Assembly (NCBI GenBank): GCA_017309115.1
Contig: JAFLEF010000034.1
Coordinates: 21,133-85,132, forward strand
DNA from: Verrucomicrobiota bacterium
GTDB taxonomy: Bacteria > Verrucomicrobiota > Verrucomicrobiia > Limisphaerales > UBA9464
DNA: 64,000 nucleotides
Reading direction: 5' to 3'
The notes under the pieces are model-generated. The model had not been told where the DNA came from and made no database searches. It worked only from the letters and a program-made list of their open reading frames with translations. The first letter of the stretch is position 1, and every line of letters starts with the position of its first letter. Below are positions 8,849 to 17,122 of this stretch, piece after piece. The translations under genes were made by a program, and so were the position numbers.

Positions 8849-10501
8849 TCAGCGTTTCCGAAACATTGCCCAGACCGGATGCTCATCCGTCAGGTTGGCG
8901 CTGATGCCGCCCACCCGGTTGGTGTCGAAGGCGTACAAACCCGTGTAGTTGTAAACCGGAATAACCGGTACCTCGTCCCGCGTCAGCAACGTCTCGGCCT
9001 GCCGCAGCAGATCAAACCGCTTCGTCGAATCCGAGGTGGCTGCCGCCCGGGCCATCAGCGCATCATACTGGGGATTCCGCCAACCCGTCCGGTTGTTTCC
9101 ACTGTCCGCCAGAAAGCAGTCGAGGAAGGTCGTGGGATCCTGATAATCCCCGATCCAGGAGCCGCGGATGACGTCGTAGTTAAGCAGGGACATCTCGGAC
9201 AAGTACGTCTTCCACTCGACTGGCCGCAGCTCCATTTGCAGGCCGAGGTGTTCCCGCAGCATGGCTTGAAACTCCACCCCAATCTGCTCGTGCGTTCGGG
9301 AACCTCCGCCGCCCCCGGCGTTGAACATGTAGGTGAACGTCGGGAAACCCTTTCCGCCTGGAAATCCCGCCTCGGCCAACAGTCGTTGAGCCTCGGCAAT
9401 ATTGATGGCTCGGGCCGCCGCATACTCGACGGCATTGGTGGCGGAACTGGCATTGTCGCCCAATCCCGGCGGGGGCTGATACCCACCGGTCCCGGGAGGG
9501 GTCACGGCGCTGGCGGGACGCTCCCCCAGTCGGGTGATCCGCTCGACGATCCGCCGTTTGTCCAGAACCAAGCTGATGGCTTTACGGACCCGGACATCGT
9601 CAAACGGCTTCCGAGTCACATTGAACCGGATGAAGTAAGTTCCCAAATAACTGAAGGTGTGAAAATCCGGCCTCTTCAGCAAAACGTCATTCAATTCCAG
9701 CGGAATCAGATTGCGTTCAATGAGCACATCCACCTCCCCCGTCAGCAAAAGATTCAGCGCGGTGGTGGGCGAATCGCCCGAGAGAAAATCGACCCGTTCC
9801 GAACGAACCGACGCGGCGTCCCAATACCGCGGATTCTTTTCCACACGGATCCGGTCATTGGGTCGCCAGGAGCGCAACTGAAACGCCCCGCTGCACGGGA
9901 GTGGATCCGCCCTAACCCATTGGTCACCGTACTTCTCGATCGTCCAACGAGGAACCACCGCCATAATCCGCATGGCGCAGAGATCGATAAAGAAGGGAGC
10001 TGGATTCTCCAATTCAACCACCACGGTGCGTGGATCTAGCGCCCGGATGCCGAGGGTGGCGAGATTGGTGGAGGCGCCGGTGACTAGTTCGCGCCCTCCT
10101 TTGACATAAAAGAAGAATCCGCTGTAGTCGGCGGCCGTCGCGGGATCCACTGCGTGCCGCCAAGACCAGACAAAGTCGTCGGCCGTGATGGGCTCTCCCG
10201 TGGAGAACACGGCGTTGGTTCGGAGATGAAACGTGTAGGTCCGACCATCGGGAGAGATATCCCACCGTTCGGCCCATCCCGGGACTCCCCGCCCAGTCAC
10301 CGGATCAAACCGGGTCAAACCTTCGAACAGAGCGCCCGAAACCCGACCGTCTGCCTGCCCTGTCAGCACCTGGGGATCGAGAGTTTCAATCTCCGGCCCA
10401 TTGAGAATCACAAGGTCGGCCCGCCGTTCCGGTCGACACCCCACAGCTATGAGTCCTCCGAGGAGTAGCAGCAGCAGCAGCTTCCCAACTCGGATTCGCA
10501 C
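8849..10501 (-). CDS. oppA: Peptide-binding lipoprotein OppA
   Basis: 550 residues, family SBP_bac_5. The N-terminus is a lipoprotein signal with a run of leucines and the lipobox IAVGC, so the protein should be tethered outside the membrane and feed OppBC. The family signature appears in GPEIETLDPQVLTGQADGRV near residues 35-54 and in the following LFEGLTRFDP. It starts at GTG 10501; no closer ATG is in frame. The leucine run is encoded by a (GCA)n-like tract on the plus strand. It is the first gene of the opp unit. Confidence 0.92.
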   Translation of the reverse strand: MRIRVGKLLLLLLLGGLIAVGCRPERRADLVILNGPEIETLDPQVLTGQADGRVSGALFEGLTRFDPVTGRGVPGWAERWDISPDGRTYTFHLRTNAVFSTGEPITADDFVWSWRHAVDPATAADYSGFFFYVKGGRELVTGASTNLATLGIRALDPRTVVVELENPAPFFIDLCAMRIMAVVPRWTIEKYGDQWVRADPLPCSGAFQLRSWRPNDRIRVEKNPRYWDAASVRSERVDFLSGDSPTTALNLLLTGEVDVLIERNLIPLELNDVLLKRPDFHTFSYLGTYFIRFNVTRKPFDDVRVRKAISLVLDKRRIVERITRLGERPASAVTPPGTGGYQPPPGLGDNASSATNAVEYAAARAINIAEAQRLLAEAGFPGGKGFPTFTYMFNAGGGGGSRTHEQIGVEFQAMLREHLGLQMELRPVEWKTYLSEMSLLNYDVIRGSWIGDYQDPTTFLDCFLADSGNNRTGWRNPQYDALMARAAATSDSTKRFDLLRQAETLLTRDEVPVIPVYNYTGLYAFDTNRVGGISANLTDEHPVWAMFRKR

Positions 10502-10577
10502 GACTGAAGGTGTCTTCGATCAGTGTCACTTTCAAGGAAGTCGCTTATAGCCGCACGTTTCCAGGCCATCAGAAACG

Positions 10578-10606
10578 AAAAAGCCTCCGACCCGGAGGTC
10601 GGAGGC
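10578..10606 (-). terminator. Rho-independent terminator after secG
   Basis: A perfect 10-bp stem (GCCTCCGACC pairing with GGTCGGAGGC, 10583-10606) closes a 4-base loop. Read on the minus strand it is followed at once by five T residues (10582-10578). It lies 28 bases beyond the secG stop and should end the pgk-tpiA-secG transcript before oppA. Confidence 0.93.
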
Positions 10607-10634
10607 GAAAATAGAACGTAGCGCTTGGCGAAGG

Positions 10635-11015
10635 TTACTTCGTCGGCGTGGCCAAGTTGGTCGCCGGCGCTGCGGACGGGGTGTTCGTCCCGATAAGCCC
10701 CAAGGCCGGGGACGGCACCGCCGCGGGAGCCTGAGCACTCAGTTCCTTCAAGACGCCCTGGTTCTGGTTGCGGGCGTAGAAGGAGGACATCCAAGCAAGC
10801 AAGACGCAGAGGCCAATGAACGCTCCCGCGAAGTACTTGGTGAGTTTGGTGAGGGTATTGCCAGATCCGGCACCGAACAGCGCCTCGGTGGCCGCCCCGC
10901 CGAAGGCCTGACCCAGTCCCGCCTCTTTCTTGGGCAATTGAATCAGGATGAGCAGTCCGAGGAACAAGCAGCAGACCACAAGGACCAGCGAAAGGAGAGT
11001 GATAGCGAGTGACAT
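10635..11015 (-). CDS. secG: Preprotein translocase subunit SecG
   Basis: 126 residues from the ATG at 11015. Two membrane helices (about residues 3-24 and 56-77) are joined by the conserved SecG loop with LPKKEAGLGQAFGG. The C-terminal tail is Ala/Pro/Thr-rich, as in many high-GC SecG proteins. It is an accessory subunit of the SecYEG channel. The order pgk-tpiA-secG is common in bacteria and supports the call; tpiA ends 22 bases upstream. Confidence 0.93.
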   Translation of the reverse strand: MSLAITLLSLVLVVCCLFLGLLILIQLPKKEAGLGQAFGGAATEALFGAGSGNTLTKLTKYFAGAFIGLCVLLAWMSSFYARNQNQGVLKELSAQAPAAVPSPALGLIGTNTPSAAPATNLATPTK

Positions 11016-11037
11016 ACGACGAAATGGTTGGCGGACT

Positions 11038-11802
11038 TCAGATCGAATTCTTGATGATGTCGGCGAAACTGCGGACTTCCAGACTGGCCCCACCCACCAG
11101 CGCGCCGTCGACATCGGGCTGGCTCATCAATTCCCGGGCGTTGTTGGGTTTCACACTGCCGCCGTATTGGATCCGGACCCGTTTGGCGACCGATTCGCCA
11201 TAAAGGCCGAGGACTACTTTGCGGAGAAAGGCATGAACTTCCTGGGCTTGGGCCGTGGTGGCCGTCTTCCCGGTGCCGATGGCCCACACGGGTTCATAGG
11301 CGATCACGGTGCGTTCCGCCTGCTCGGAGGTCAGGCCAGCCAACGAGCCCTTGAGCTGTGTTTCGACGACCGTGTTGGTGATCCCCGCTTCCCGTTCCGC
11401 GAGGGTTTCCCCGACGCAGACGATGGGAACCAGGTTGGCGGCGTGAGCGGCGGCGGCTTTCTTGGCGATCAACGCGTCCGATTCCTTTTGGAACTGCCGA
11501 CGTTCGCTGTGGCCGAGGATCACGTAGCCCACCGAGAATTCTTTCAGCATGCCGGCGGAGATTTCGCCGGTGAACGCTCCAAACCCGTGTTCGCCCATAT
11601 TTTGGGCGCCCAGCCGGATGTTGGAATCCAGGATCGCCTTGGAAACGGCGTCCAAGGCGGTGAAGGGCGGACAGCAAACGATGTCCACTTCCTTGACGGC
11701 CGCTAGTTCGCGCCGGAGATCGTTCACCAGGCTCAAGGCCTCGGCGACGGTCTTATTGCACTTCCAGTTGCCGGCGATGATCAGTTTGCGCTCTTTTTCC
11801 AT
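11038..11802 (-). CDS. tpiA: Triosephosphate isomerase
   Basis: 254 residues, full length. The active-site Lys is in GNWKCNKT, the electrophilic His in YVILGHSERR, and the catalytic Glu in AYEPVWAIGTGKTA; the phosphate loop is IQYGGSVKPNN. It interconverts glyceraldehyde-3-phosphate and dihydroxyacetone phosphate in glycolysis. It sits between pgk and secG. The 123-base gap to pgk carries a strong hairpin. Confidence 0.97.
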   Translation of the reverse strand: MEKERKLIIAGNWKCNKTVAEALSLVNDLRRELAAVKEVDIVCCPPFTALDAVSKAILDSNIRLGAQNMGEHGFGAFTGEISAGMLKEFSVGYVILGHSERRQFQKESDALIAKKAAAAHAANLVPIVCVGETLAEREAGITNTVVETQLKGSLAGLTSEQAERTVIAYEPVWAIGTGKTATTAQAQEVHAFLRKVVLGLYGESVAKRVRIQYGGSVKPNNARELMSQPDVDGALVGGASLEVRSFADIIKNSI

Positions 11803-11848
11803 GAAGGATTCCGCGTGAAACGGAGCGCGGACGTTACCGGGGCGGCGG

Positions 11849-11885
11849 AGAGCGTCAAAGGGGTTTTTCAGCCCTTTGACGCTCT
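11849..11885 (-). promoter_or_regulatory. Large intercistronic hairpin between pgk and tpiA
   Basis: A perfect 14-bp inverted repeat (AGAGCGTCAAAGGG and its complement) with a 9-base loop lies in the pgk-tpiA gap. No T run follows on the minus strand, so it is not a classic terminator. It may protect or process the mRNA, or weaken read-through to tune tpiA and secG relative to pgk. The structure is seen; the role is inferred. Confidence 0.7.
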
Positions 11886-11925
11886 GACCAGGTTGCTGAG
11901 GCCCGCTCCGGAGCCGACCGACGAA

Positions 11926-13179
11926 TTAGTTTTCGTCGAGACAGGTCACGCCAGGAAGGGGTGTTCCCTCCAAAAACTCCAGGCTGGCACCGCCGCCCGT
12001 GCTCATAAACGTCACCTTGTCGCCCAGTTTCGCTTTGTTGATCGCCTTCACCGAGTCGCCCCCACCGATAATCGACTTGGCGCCGTTGGCCGTGGCAGCC
12101 GCCACGGCTTTGGCAACCGCCAGCGTGCCTTCGCCAAAGCGGGGATCTTCGAACATTCCCATCGGTCCGTTCCACAGAATGGTCCGAGCCGATTGGATGA
12201 TCTGGGAAAAGCGGGCCGAGGTGGCAGGGCCGATATCAAAGCCTTCGCAATCCGCCGGAATATCCGTTTCGGTGTTCACCCGGGGGTTCACCGGCTCGAA
12301 CACGGGCTTGCCCTTCTTGTTGAGCTTTCCGGTGTCCTTCAACTCGGCAATCACGTTGTCACTAGGAAGTTCGAACTGGACCTTGAGTTCCTTCGCCTTC
12401 GATTCGGCATCCAAGGCGGTATTGATGTGCTCCGGTTCGACCAGGGACTTCCCGGTCTTGTGGCCATGGGCGAGCTTGAAAGTGTAGGCCATTGCACCCC
12501 CGATCAGGATGGTGTCGGCCTTTTCCAGCAACCGATCGATCACCTTGATTTTATCCGAAACCTTGGCGCCCCCAAGGATCACTACAAACGGCCGAGCCGG
12601 AGCTTCGAGTTCGTCGCCCAGAAACTTTAGCTCCCGCTCCATGAGCAGTCCGGCTGCACATCGTCCACCCCAGGCCGAAATGATCCGGGCCACCCCACAG
12701 GTAGAGGCATGAGCCCGATGAGCGGCGCCGAACGCGTCGTTGACGTAAGCGTCGGCCAAGACCGAAAGCCGGGCGGCAAAAACCGGGTCGTTCTCTTCTT
12801 CCTCGGCGTGAAAACGGACATTCTCCAGCAGGAGGATTTCACCGTTCTTTAGGGCTTTCGCGGCTGCTTCCGCTTTTTCACCGACACACTCGTCCACAAA
12901 TTGGACTGGCTTACCAATCAACTCCGCCAGTTTCTCCGAAACGGGCCGCAGACTGAGGGAGGGTTCCCGCTTACCATCCGGCCGACCCAAATGCGCCGCG
13001 AGAATGATTCGCGCCCCCTTTTCCTGAAGCAGCTTCAAGGTGGGGAGCGTCTCCCGGATGCGGGTCGAATCGTTGATGACCATTCGGCCATCCTTTTCTT
13101 CCATGGGGACGTTGTAATCCACGCGAACCAGCACGCGCTGGCCCGAGACCGAAAGGTCGCGAACGGTGAGTTTCGCCAT
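11926..13179 (-). CDS. pgk: Phosphoglycerate kinase
   Basis: 417 residues, full length. The substrate-binding N-domain shows RVLVRVDYNVPM and the hinge shows GGAKVSDKIKVI; the nucleotide-binding end carries SIIGGGDSVKAI and STGGGASLEFLEG. It transfers the acyl phosphate of 1,3-bisphosphoglycerate to ADP. It is the first gene of pgk-tpiA-secG. The sequence GAAGGA lies 8 bases before the ATG. A terminator-ended chain of hairpins begins 104 bases upstream on the same strand and could be a regulated leader. Confidence 0.97.
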   Translation of the reverse strand: MAKLTVRDLSVSGQRVLVRVDYNVPMEEKDGRMVINDSTRIRETLPTLKLLQEKGARIILAAHLGRPDGKREPSLSLRPVSEKLAELIGKPVQFVDECVGEKAEAAAKALKNGEILLLENVRFHAEEEENDPVFAARLSVLADAYVNDAFGAAHRAHASTCGVARIISAWGGRCAAGLLMERELKFLGDELEAPARPFVVILGGAKVSDKIKVIDRLLEKADTILIGGAMAYTFKLAHGHKTGKSLVEPEHINTALDAESKAKELKVQFELPSDNVIAELKDTGKLNKKGKPVFEPVNPRVNTETDIPADCEGFDIGPATSARFSQIIQSARTILWNGPMGMFEDPRFGEGTLAVAKAVAAATANGAKSIIGGGDSVKAINKAKLGDKVTFMSTGGGASLEFLEGTPLPGVTCLDEN

Positions 13180-13283
13180 AAATAGTTCCTTCGTTGAAGG
13201 AGCCTGAGGGTACGCACCGCAGCCGTTCCGGTGAAAGTGATTTTCCAGCGGTCAAGCCCGGTCAAACTGGGCTCCATGAAATC

Positions 13284-13310
13284 AAAAAGCGGGCACCTCA
13301 CGGTGCCCGC
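13284..13310 (-). terminator. Rho-independent terminator upstream of pgk
   Basis: A perfect 9-bp stem (GCGGGCACC with GGTGCCCGC) closes a 4-base loop at 13289-13310. On the minus strand it runs straight into five T residues (13288-13284). It lies 104 bases before the pgk start, on the pgk strand, and 262 bases after the mrpG stop. It could end the mrp transcript, end a separate small RNA, or act as an attenuator for pgk. Confidence 0.9.
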
Positions 13311-13562
13311 CTAACCCAAACAACCAAACTAACCTCCTTTACCAGAGTCGAAGACTCCGGAAGGGAACAGAATGACAACCGTAGGATGCCGCTCCTGTTC
13401 CCGGGAACCAACGCCGCTTTACTTAGCGGTCGAGCCGATAGGTTCAACGCAAAAGTGAACCAAAGTGGCGAACCGCTGACGGTTTGTCCGCCATCACTCC
13501 CGCCAGACGAGGCAGTGTCCCAACCGAAGTCGCTGGATACTGCCCGTTTGCACACCAAACCG
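13284..13562 (-). ncRNA. Candidate structured RNA or pgk leader
   Basis: This gene-free stretch folds, by eye, into a row of local hairpins on the minus strand. Paired parts (plus coordinates) are 13546-13560, 13511-13544 (10-bp scale stem capped by UUCG), 13466-13493 (two 5-bp stems around a bulge), 13441-13461, 13414-13429, 13363-13402 (8-bp stem) and 13342-13360, followed by the terminator. A full AAAGGAGG lies at 13333-13340 (read on the minus strand). I could not match it to tmRNA, RNase P, SRP RNA, 6S or CsrB. Whether it is a stand-alone RNA, a riboregulator of pgk or the mrp 3' UTR is open. Confidence 0.55.
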
Positions 13563-13572
13563 GCAAAATCAG

Positions 13573-13935
13573 TCAGTCATCCCCCAAAACAGGGTCGCGG
13601 GGCGAGCCGCCACCTGCAACTTCCTGACCTTGGTCAATCGGCCGCATTCGCCACCGGGGAATTCCTTTCTCCCACGCCAACCTCGAGACTAGGTGGCTGC
13701 CCACGGGAACCGTCGCGAACTGGAACACCATCGCAAAAAACACCTTGAAACCAGCCGCCTCCACCCCCAGCGACACGCCCAGAGCCAGGAGGATCAAGAG
13801 GATGCCCAAGGTCGCTCCCTTGGCGACGGCATGGCCCTGACAAAACACATCGGGCAGGCGCGCGGCACCAATGGCTCCGAGCAGAATGAAGGTAGTGCCC
13901 GCCAGCACTAGGGCGTTGATCAAAACCTCGTTCAT
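13573..13935 (-). CDS. mrpG: Mrp/Mnh Na+/H+ antiporter subunit G
   Basis: 120 residues from the ATG at 13935, which overlaps the mrpF stop as ATGA. Three membrane helices and the motif FILLGAIGAARLPDVFCQGH followed by AVAKGATLGILL are typical of PhaG/MnhG. The C-terminal 25 residues are hydrophilic. It is the last gene of the seven-gene operon; MrpG is a small membrane subunit required for assembly of the antiporter. Confidence 0.93.
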   Translation of the reverse strand: MNEVLINALVLAGTTFILLGAIGAARLPDVFCQGHAVAKGATLGILLILLALGVSLGVEAAGFKVFFAMVFQFATVPVGSHLVSRLAWEKGIPRWRMRPIDQGQEVAGGGSPRDPVLGDD

Positions 13936-14240
13936 AAACGCTTCTCCGACCCGTCCCGCTCGGCGGTCTCTCCCTGCCCTTCCAACGTGCGACGCAAGTA
14001 CTGGGTGAATGCCACCGTGCCGACAAATCCCAGCAGGGTAAAAACGAGGATCAACTCCAGGTATTCCGTCGTCTTCCAATGCAGCGACAACAGCGCCATC
14101 CATCCCACGACGGAAATCGTAACCACGTCGAAGGCGACGATGCGGTTCAACACACTGGGACCGCGAACGAGTCGCCAGAGTCCGAGGACAACAGCTGCCG
14201 CCAGCCCCACCGAGGCCAACTGAAAGACGGACTCGCTCAT
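13932..14240 (-). CDS. mrpF: Mrp/Mnh antiporter subunit F
   Basis: 102 residues with three membrane helices. The family core is RLVRGPSVLNRIVAFDVVTI, in which the Asp is conserved in MrpF. It overlaps mrpE and mrpG by 4 bases on each side, so translation should be coupled. It is a membrane subunit of the Mrp complex. Confidence 0.93.
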   Translation of the reverse strand: MSESVFQLASVGLAAAVVLGLWRLVRGPSVLNRIVAFDVVTISVVGWMALLSLHWKTTEYLELILVFTLLGFVGTVAFTQYLRRTLEGQGETAERDGSEKRL

Positions 14241-14713
14241 CGGGTGAAGGCCAGCAGGGGAGCCCGCAAACTCCGGTCAATCGAGGCCCGAACTTGGGCC
14301 GGGTCTCGCGCGTCGAAGGCATGCAGGGTCAACCGACTCCAATCCTCCGAGACCCCCACCGTCGTCGTCCCGGGCGTCAGGGTTATACAGTGGGACAAAA
14401 CCAGAATCTCAAACGGCGTGAGTCCCGAGACGTCGTAGGTCAGCAAATTGGGATACAGGTCCTGCTGGCGCCCAAAGAGAACCGCCCGAGCCATGACCCA
14501 GTTGGAGATCAGAAACTCCCGGGCAAACGCTCCCAGAAAACGAACCAGGGCCACGCTCCGACGGAGATAACCCGTGTCCGGCAGTACGGATTGAAACAAC
14601 CAGAGAAAGCTGAATCCCATGAGGTAGCCCACGCCAAAACTCACCACTGAGCCGCTGCCACCGAGAAAGAGCCAGAGCAACGCCATGATCAGATTGAGGA
14701 CAAAGAGCATCAT
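14237..14713 (-). CDS. mrpE: Mrp/Mnh antiporter subunit E
   Basis: 158 residues. Two to three N-terminal membrane helices (MMLFVLNLIMALLWLFLGG and following) precede a soluble part containing YDVSGLTPFEILVLSHCITL and TPGTTTVGVSEDWSRLTLHA, the MrpE/MnhE signature. The ATG at 14713 overlaps the mrpD stop. It is a structural subunit of the Mrp complex. Confidence 0.93.
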   Translation of the reverse strand: MMLFVLNLIMALLWLFLGGSGSVVSFGVGYLMGFSFLWLFQSVLPDTGYLRRSVALVRFLGAFAREFLISNWVMARAVLFGRQQDLYPNLLTYDVSGLTPFEILVLSHCITLTPGTTTVGVSEDWSRLTLHAFDARDPAQVRASIDRSLRAPLLAFTR

Positions 14714-16224
14714 GGGTTCAGGCCCTTCGCTTTAACTTCGGCCAGGGTTTTCTGAACCGCGAGGGCATAACCTGGCTGGTCCATCGCCGTGGCCGTAGCC
14801 TGCTGCGCCAATCGGAACACGCCTTCCACTCCAAACCCAATCATCAGGGAGATCACTGTCAGCCCGGTCACCACCGCAGCCATCGGCCGCCACCGGGAGT
14901 CGTTCACCTGAACGGTCACTGATTCATCCTCCCGCCAAAACGGTCCCAGCCAAATCTTCAACATGCTGAACAGGGTCAGCACGCTCGCCACCAGTGAAAC
15001 CGCCACCAGGACGTATTCCTTCAGTTCCAAGCCGGCCACCAAAATCAGGTACTTGCCCCAGAAGCCGCTGAGCGGTGGAAGCCCGGCCAGCGACATCGCC
15101 TGCGCCAGGAACAACACACCCACCCACGGCGTCACCCGCCACAAATTGGCTCCGCGGTCCAGGTCATCGGTCTTGTTGAGGACCAGGACGATCCCGCTCA
15201 GAAGAAACAGGGACGATTTCACCACGATGTGATGGACGATATACACCACGGCCGCCGCCAGGGACAACGGCGTGAACAAGCCAATCGCCAGGATCATGAA
15301 CCCCACCTGACTCAGAATGTGGAAGGAAAGGATGCCCCGGACGTAATTCCGGGAGATCGCTCCCAGCACGCCCAGCAGCATCGTCAGCCCCGCCATCCAG
15401 GCCAGCAACCCATGCACAAACGCCAGGTCATGCGGCAAAACCGTCGTCAGCATCCGGAAAATCACATAGATCCCCACCTTGGTCAGCATGCCCGCGTACA
15501 ACGCCGCCAACGGCAACGGCAGGGTCGGATAACTGTTCGGCAACCAGTGGTAGAGCGGAAACACCCCCGCCTTGAGGGCGAACACCACCATCAGCAACAA
15601 CACCACCGCCAGCAGCCGCGGATCCGAGGACATGCCTGCAGTCACCTGGGCCAGCTCCGAGTAATTCAACGTTCCCGTCAGCGCATACACCAAACCCGCC
15701 GCGGCGAGAAACAACGCGCTTCCGACCAGGTTCACTGCGATGTAGGGATAGGCTTGTTTGATGTCCCAGTTATCCGCCTCCAACGTGAGCAGCGCGTAGG
15801 ACGAAATAAGCATAACCTCAAACGCAACGAATAGGTTGAACAAGTCGCCCGTGATGAACGCGAGGTTGATTCCCATAACCAGGAACTGCACGAGGGGCAG
15901 CCGTAGCGGATGTTCCCAACGCACCGGCAGTTCGAAGAATCCGTAAATCAAACACGCCAGCGACGTCAGTCCCGACAGCGTGAGCATCAGGGCCGCGAGC
16001 AGATCAATCGACAGCACAATCCCGTACGGCACCGCCCATCGTCCGACGGGAAGAATGAACCATCCTCCTTCCGCGAGCCGGACCACCAAGCCCATCGCCA
16101 AGCCCAGTTGAGCCGCCGCCGAACCCGCCGCCAGCATTCGCCGGGCTGGACTGGGTCGTCCCCACAACAGCAATCCCACCGCCGTCAGCAAGGGCAGCAA
16201 CACCGGAAGCACCACCGCGTTCAT
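14710..16224 (-). CDS. mrpD: Mrp/Mnh antiporter subunit D (NuoM/N-like)
   Basis: 504 residues from the ATG at 16224, which overlaps the mrpC stop as ATGA; the frame stays open far upstream but that part overlaps mrpC and mrpB. It belongs to the complex-I antiporter-like family with about 14 helices. The key Glu lies in FVAFEVMLISSYALLTLE and the key Lys in FALKAGVFPLYHWLPNSYP, both on the proposed proton path. It is one of the two large ion-translocating subunits. Confidence 0.95.
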   Translation of the reverse strand: MNAVVLPVLLPLLTAVGLLLWGRPSPARRMLAAGSAAAQLGLAMGLVVRLAEGGWFILPVGRWAVPYGIVLSIDLLAALMLTLSGLTSLACLIYGFFELPVRWEHPLRLPLVQFLVMGINLAFITGDLFNLFVAFEVMLISSYALLTLEADNWDIKQAYPYIAVNLVGSALFLAAAGLVYALTGTLNYSELAQVTAGMSSDPRLLAVVLLLMVVFALKAGVFPLYHWLPNSYPTLPLPLAALYAGMLTKVGIYVIFRMLTTVLPHDLAFVHGLLAWMAGLTMLLGVLGAISRNYVRGILSFHILSQVGFMILAIGLFTPLSLAAAVVYIVHHIVVKSSLFLLSGIVLVLNKTDDLDRGANLWRVTPWVGVLFLAQAMSLAGLPPLSGFWGKYLILVAGLELKEYVLVAVSLVASVLTLFSMLKIWLGPFWREDESVTVQVNDSRWRPMAAVVTGLTVISLMIGFGVEGVFRLAQQATATAMDQPGYALAVQKTLAEVKAKGLNP

Positions 16225-16577
16225 GACGGATCCTCCGGAGGTTTGGAGGGACCGTAGAGATCCGCCGCATTCGTGGTCTGATGGTCGAGAAACAACCGAT
16301 ACAGAAGCACCACGAGATACGCCGTGACGCCGAAGCCAATCACAATCGCCGTCAGGATCAGGGCCTGCGGCAACGGATCCACCCGGGCGCCAGATTCCCC
16401 CGTCATCAGCGGCGCCAGCTTCCGGGACGGTTCGCCGGACATCGCGAGGATCAGCAGGTTGACTGCGTTGGACAGGATGATGAATCCGAAGAGGATTTTG
16501 ACGAAGCTCCGTTGCAAAATCAGGAACGTGCCACAGGCAAACAGCACTCCGACCAGGATGGACGTGTCGAGTTGCAT
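16221..16577 (-). CDS. mrpC: Mrp/Mnh antiporter subunit C (NuoK-like)
   Basis: 118 residues, three membrane helices, homologous to NuoK. The motif FIILSNAVNLLILAMSG and the later ALILTAIVIGFGVTAYLVVL are typical. It starts 2 bases after the mrpB stop and overlaps mrpD by 4 bases. Confidence 0.94.
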   Translation of the reverse strand: MQLDTSILVGVLFACGTFLILQRSFVKILFGFIILSNAVNLLILAMSGEPSRKLAPLMTGESGARVDPLPQALILTAIVIGFGVTAYLVVLLYRLFLDHQTTNAADLYGPSKPPEDPS

Positions 16578-16579
16578 GG

Positions 16580-17122
16580 TCAGTTTCGGGGCTCCTGATC
16601 GCGGGTATCAAGTCCCACCGGCGCGGTGTCCTCAATCGGCGTTTCCACCGCGGACGCAAACCGGGCTTGGTCCTCGGGCGAAAGGGCCCGACCCAGCAAG
16701 GTGGAATTGGCGAGGGTGAATCCCAGTTTGCTGCCGATCCCAACGACCAATAGGTAAACTCCGGTGTCGAACAGCAGCGGAGTTCCCAGCGCTGTCTTTC
16801 CCAGAATGGGCAGAGTGACGTACTCCGTGAACTGTTCCAGGAATGGCCGCCCAAATAACGCCGGCGCCCAGCCCGAGAGCGCCGCCAGCAGCAATCCGCC
16901 CGCCGCCAGTCTGATCGGTTCGATCGGCAGAAATCGTCCCGCGCGTTCCGGACCGAAAGCCAGCATCAGCAACACCAGTGAAATGGCCGTAGCGAGGCCG
17001 CCAATGAAGCCTCCGCCGGGTGCGTTGTGACCGCGCAGCAGCAGATAGACCGCAAAGACGTTGACCAAGAAAAAGGCCCCGACAGCCACGGTCCTAAGAA
17101 TGGGGTCACGACCCGATGTCAT
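16580..17122 (-). CDS. mrpB: Mrp/Mnh antiporter subunit B
   Basis: 180 residues from the ATG at 17122, chosen for its ATGA overlap with the mrpA stop. Four membrane helices with the MnhB signature LLLRGHNAPGGGFIGGLATA. It carries a longer hydrophilic C-terminal tail than many MrpB proteins. It completes the A-G operon as a separate subunit. Confidence 0.94.
   Translation of the reverse strand: MTSGRDPILRTVAVGAFFLVNVFAVYLLLRGHNAPGGGFIGGLATAISLVLLMLAFGPERAGRFLPIEPIRLAAGGLLLAALSGWAPALFGRPFLEQFTEYVTLPILGKTALGTPLLFDTGVYLLVVGIGSKLGFTLANSTLLGRALSPEDQARFASAVETPIEDTAPVGLDTRDQEPRN

Noticed and set aside
10467-10481. GCA trinucleotide tract in the oppA leader as a phase-variation switch
   Set aside because: Changes in a triplet tract do not shift the frame; it only encodes the leucine run of the signal peptide.
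13298-13558. 86-codon frame on the minus strand in the pgk upstream gap
   Set aside because: No family resemblance, no ribosome site at its first start, and it spans the hairpin chain. Only its last codons, after AAAGGAGG, are kept as a possible leader peptide.
13284-13562. The hairpin region as tmRNA, RNase P RNA, SRP RNA, 6S RNA or CsrB
   Set aside because: No tRNA-like CCA end, no RNase P core, no SRP GGAAGCAGCC-like loop, no single long 6S-type stem with a central bubble, and no repeated GGA loops.
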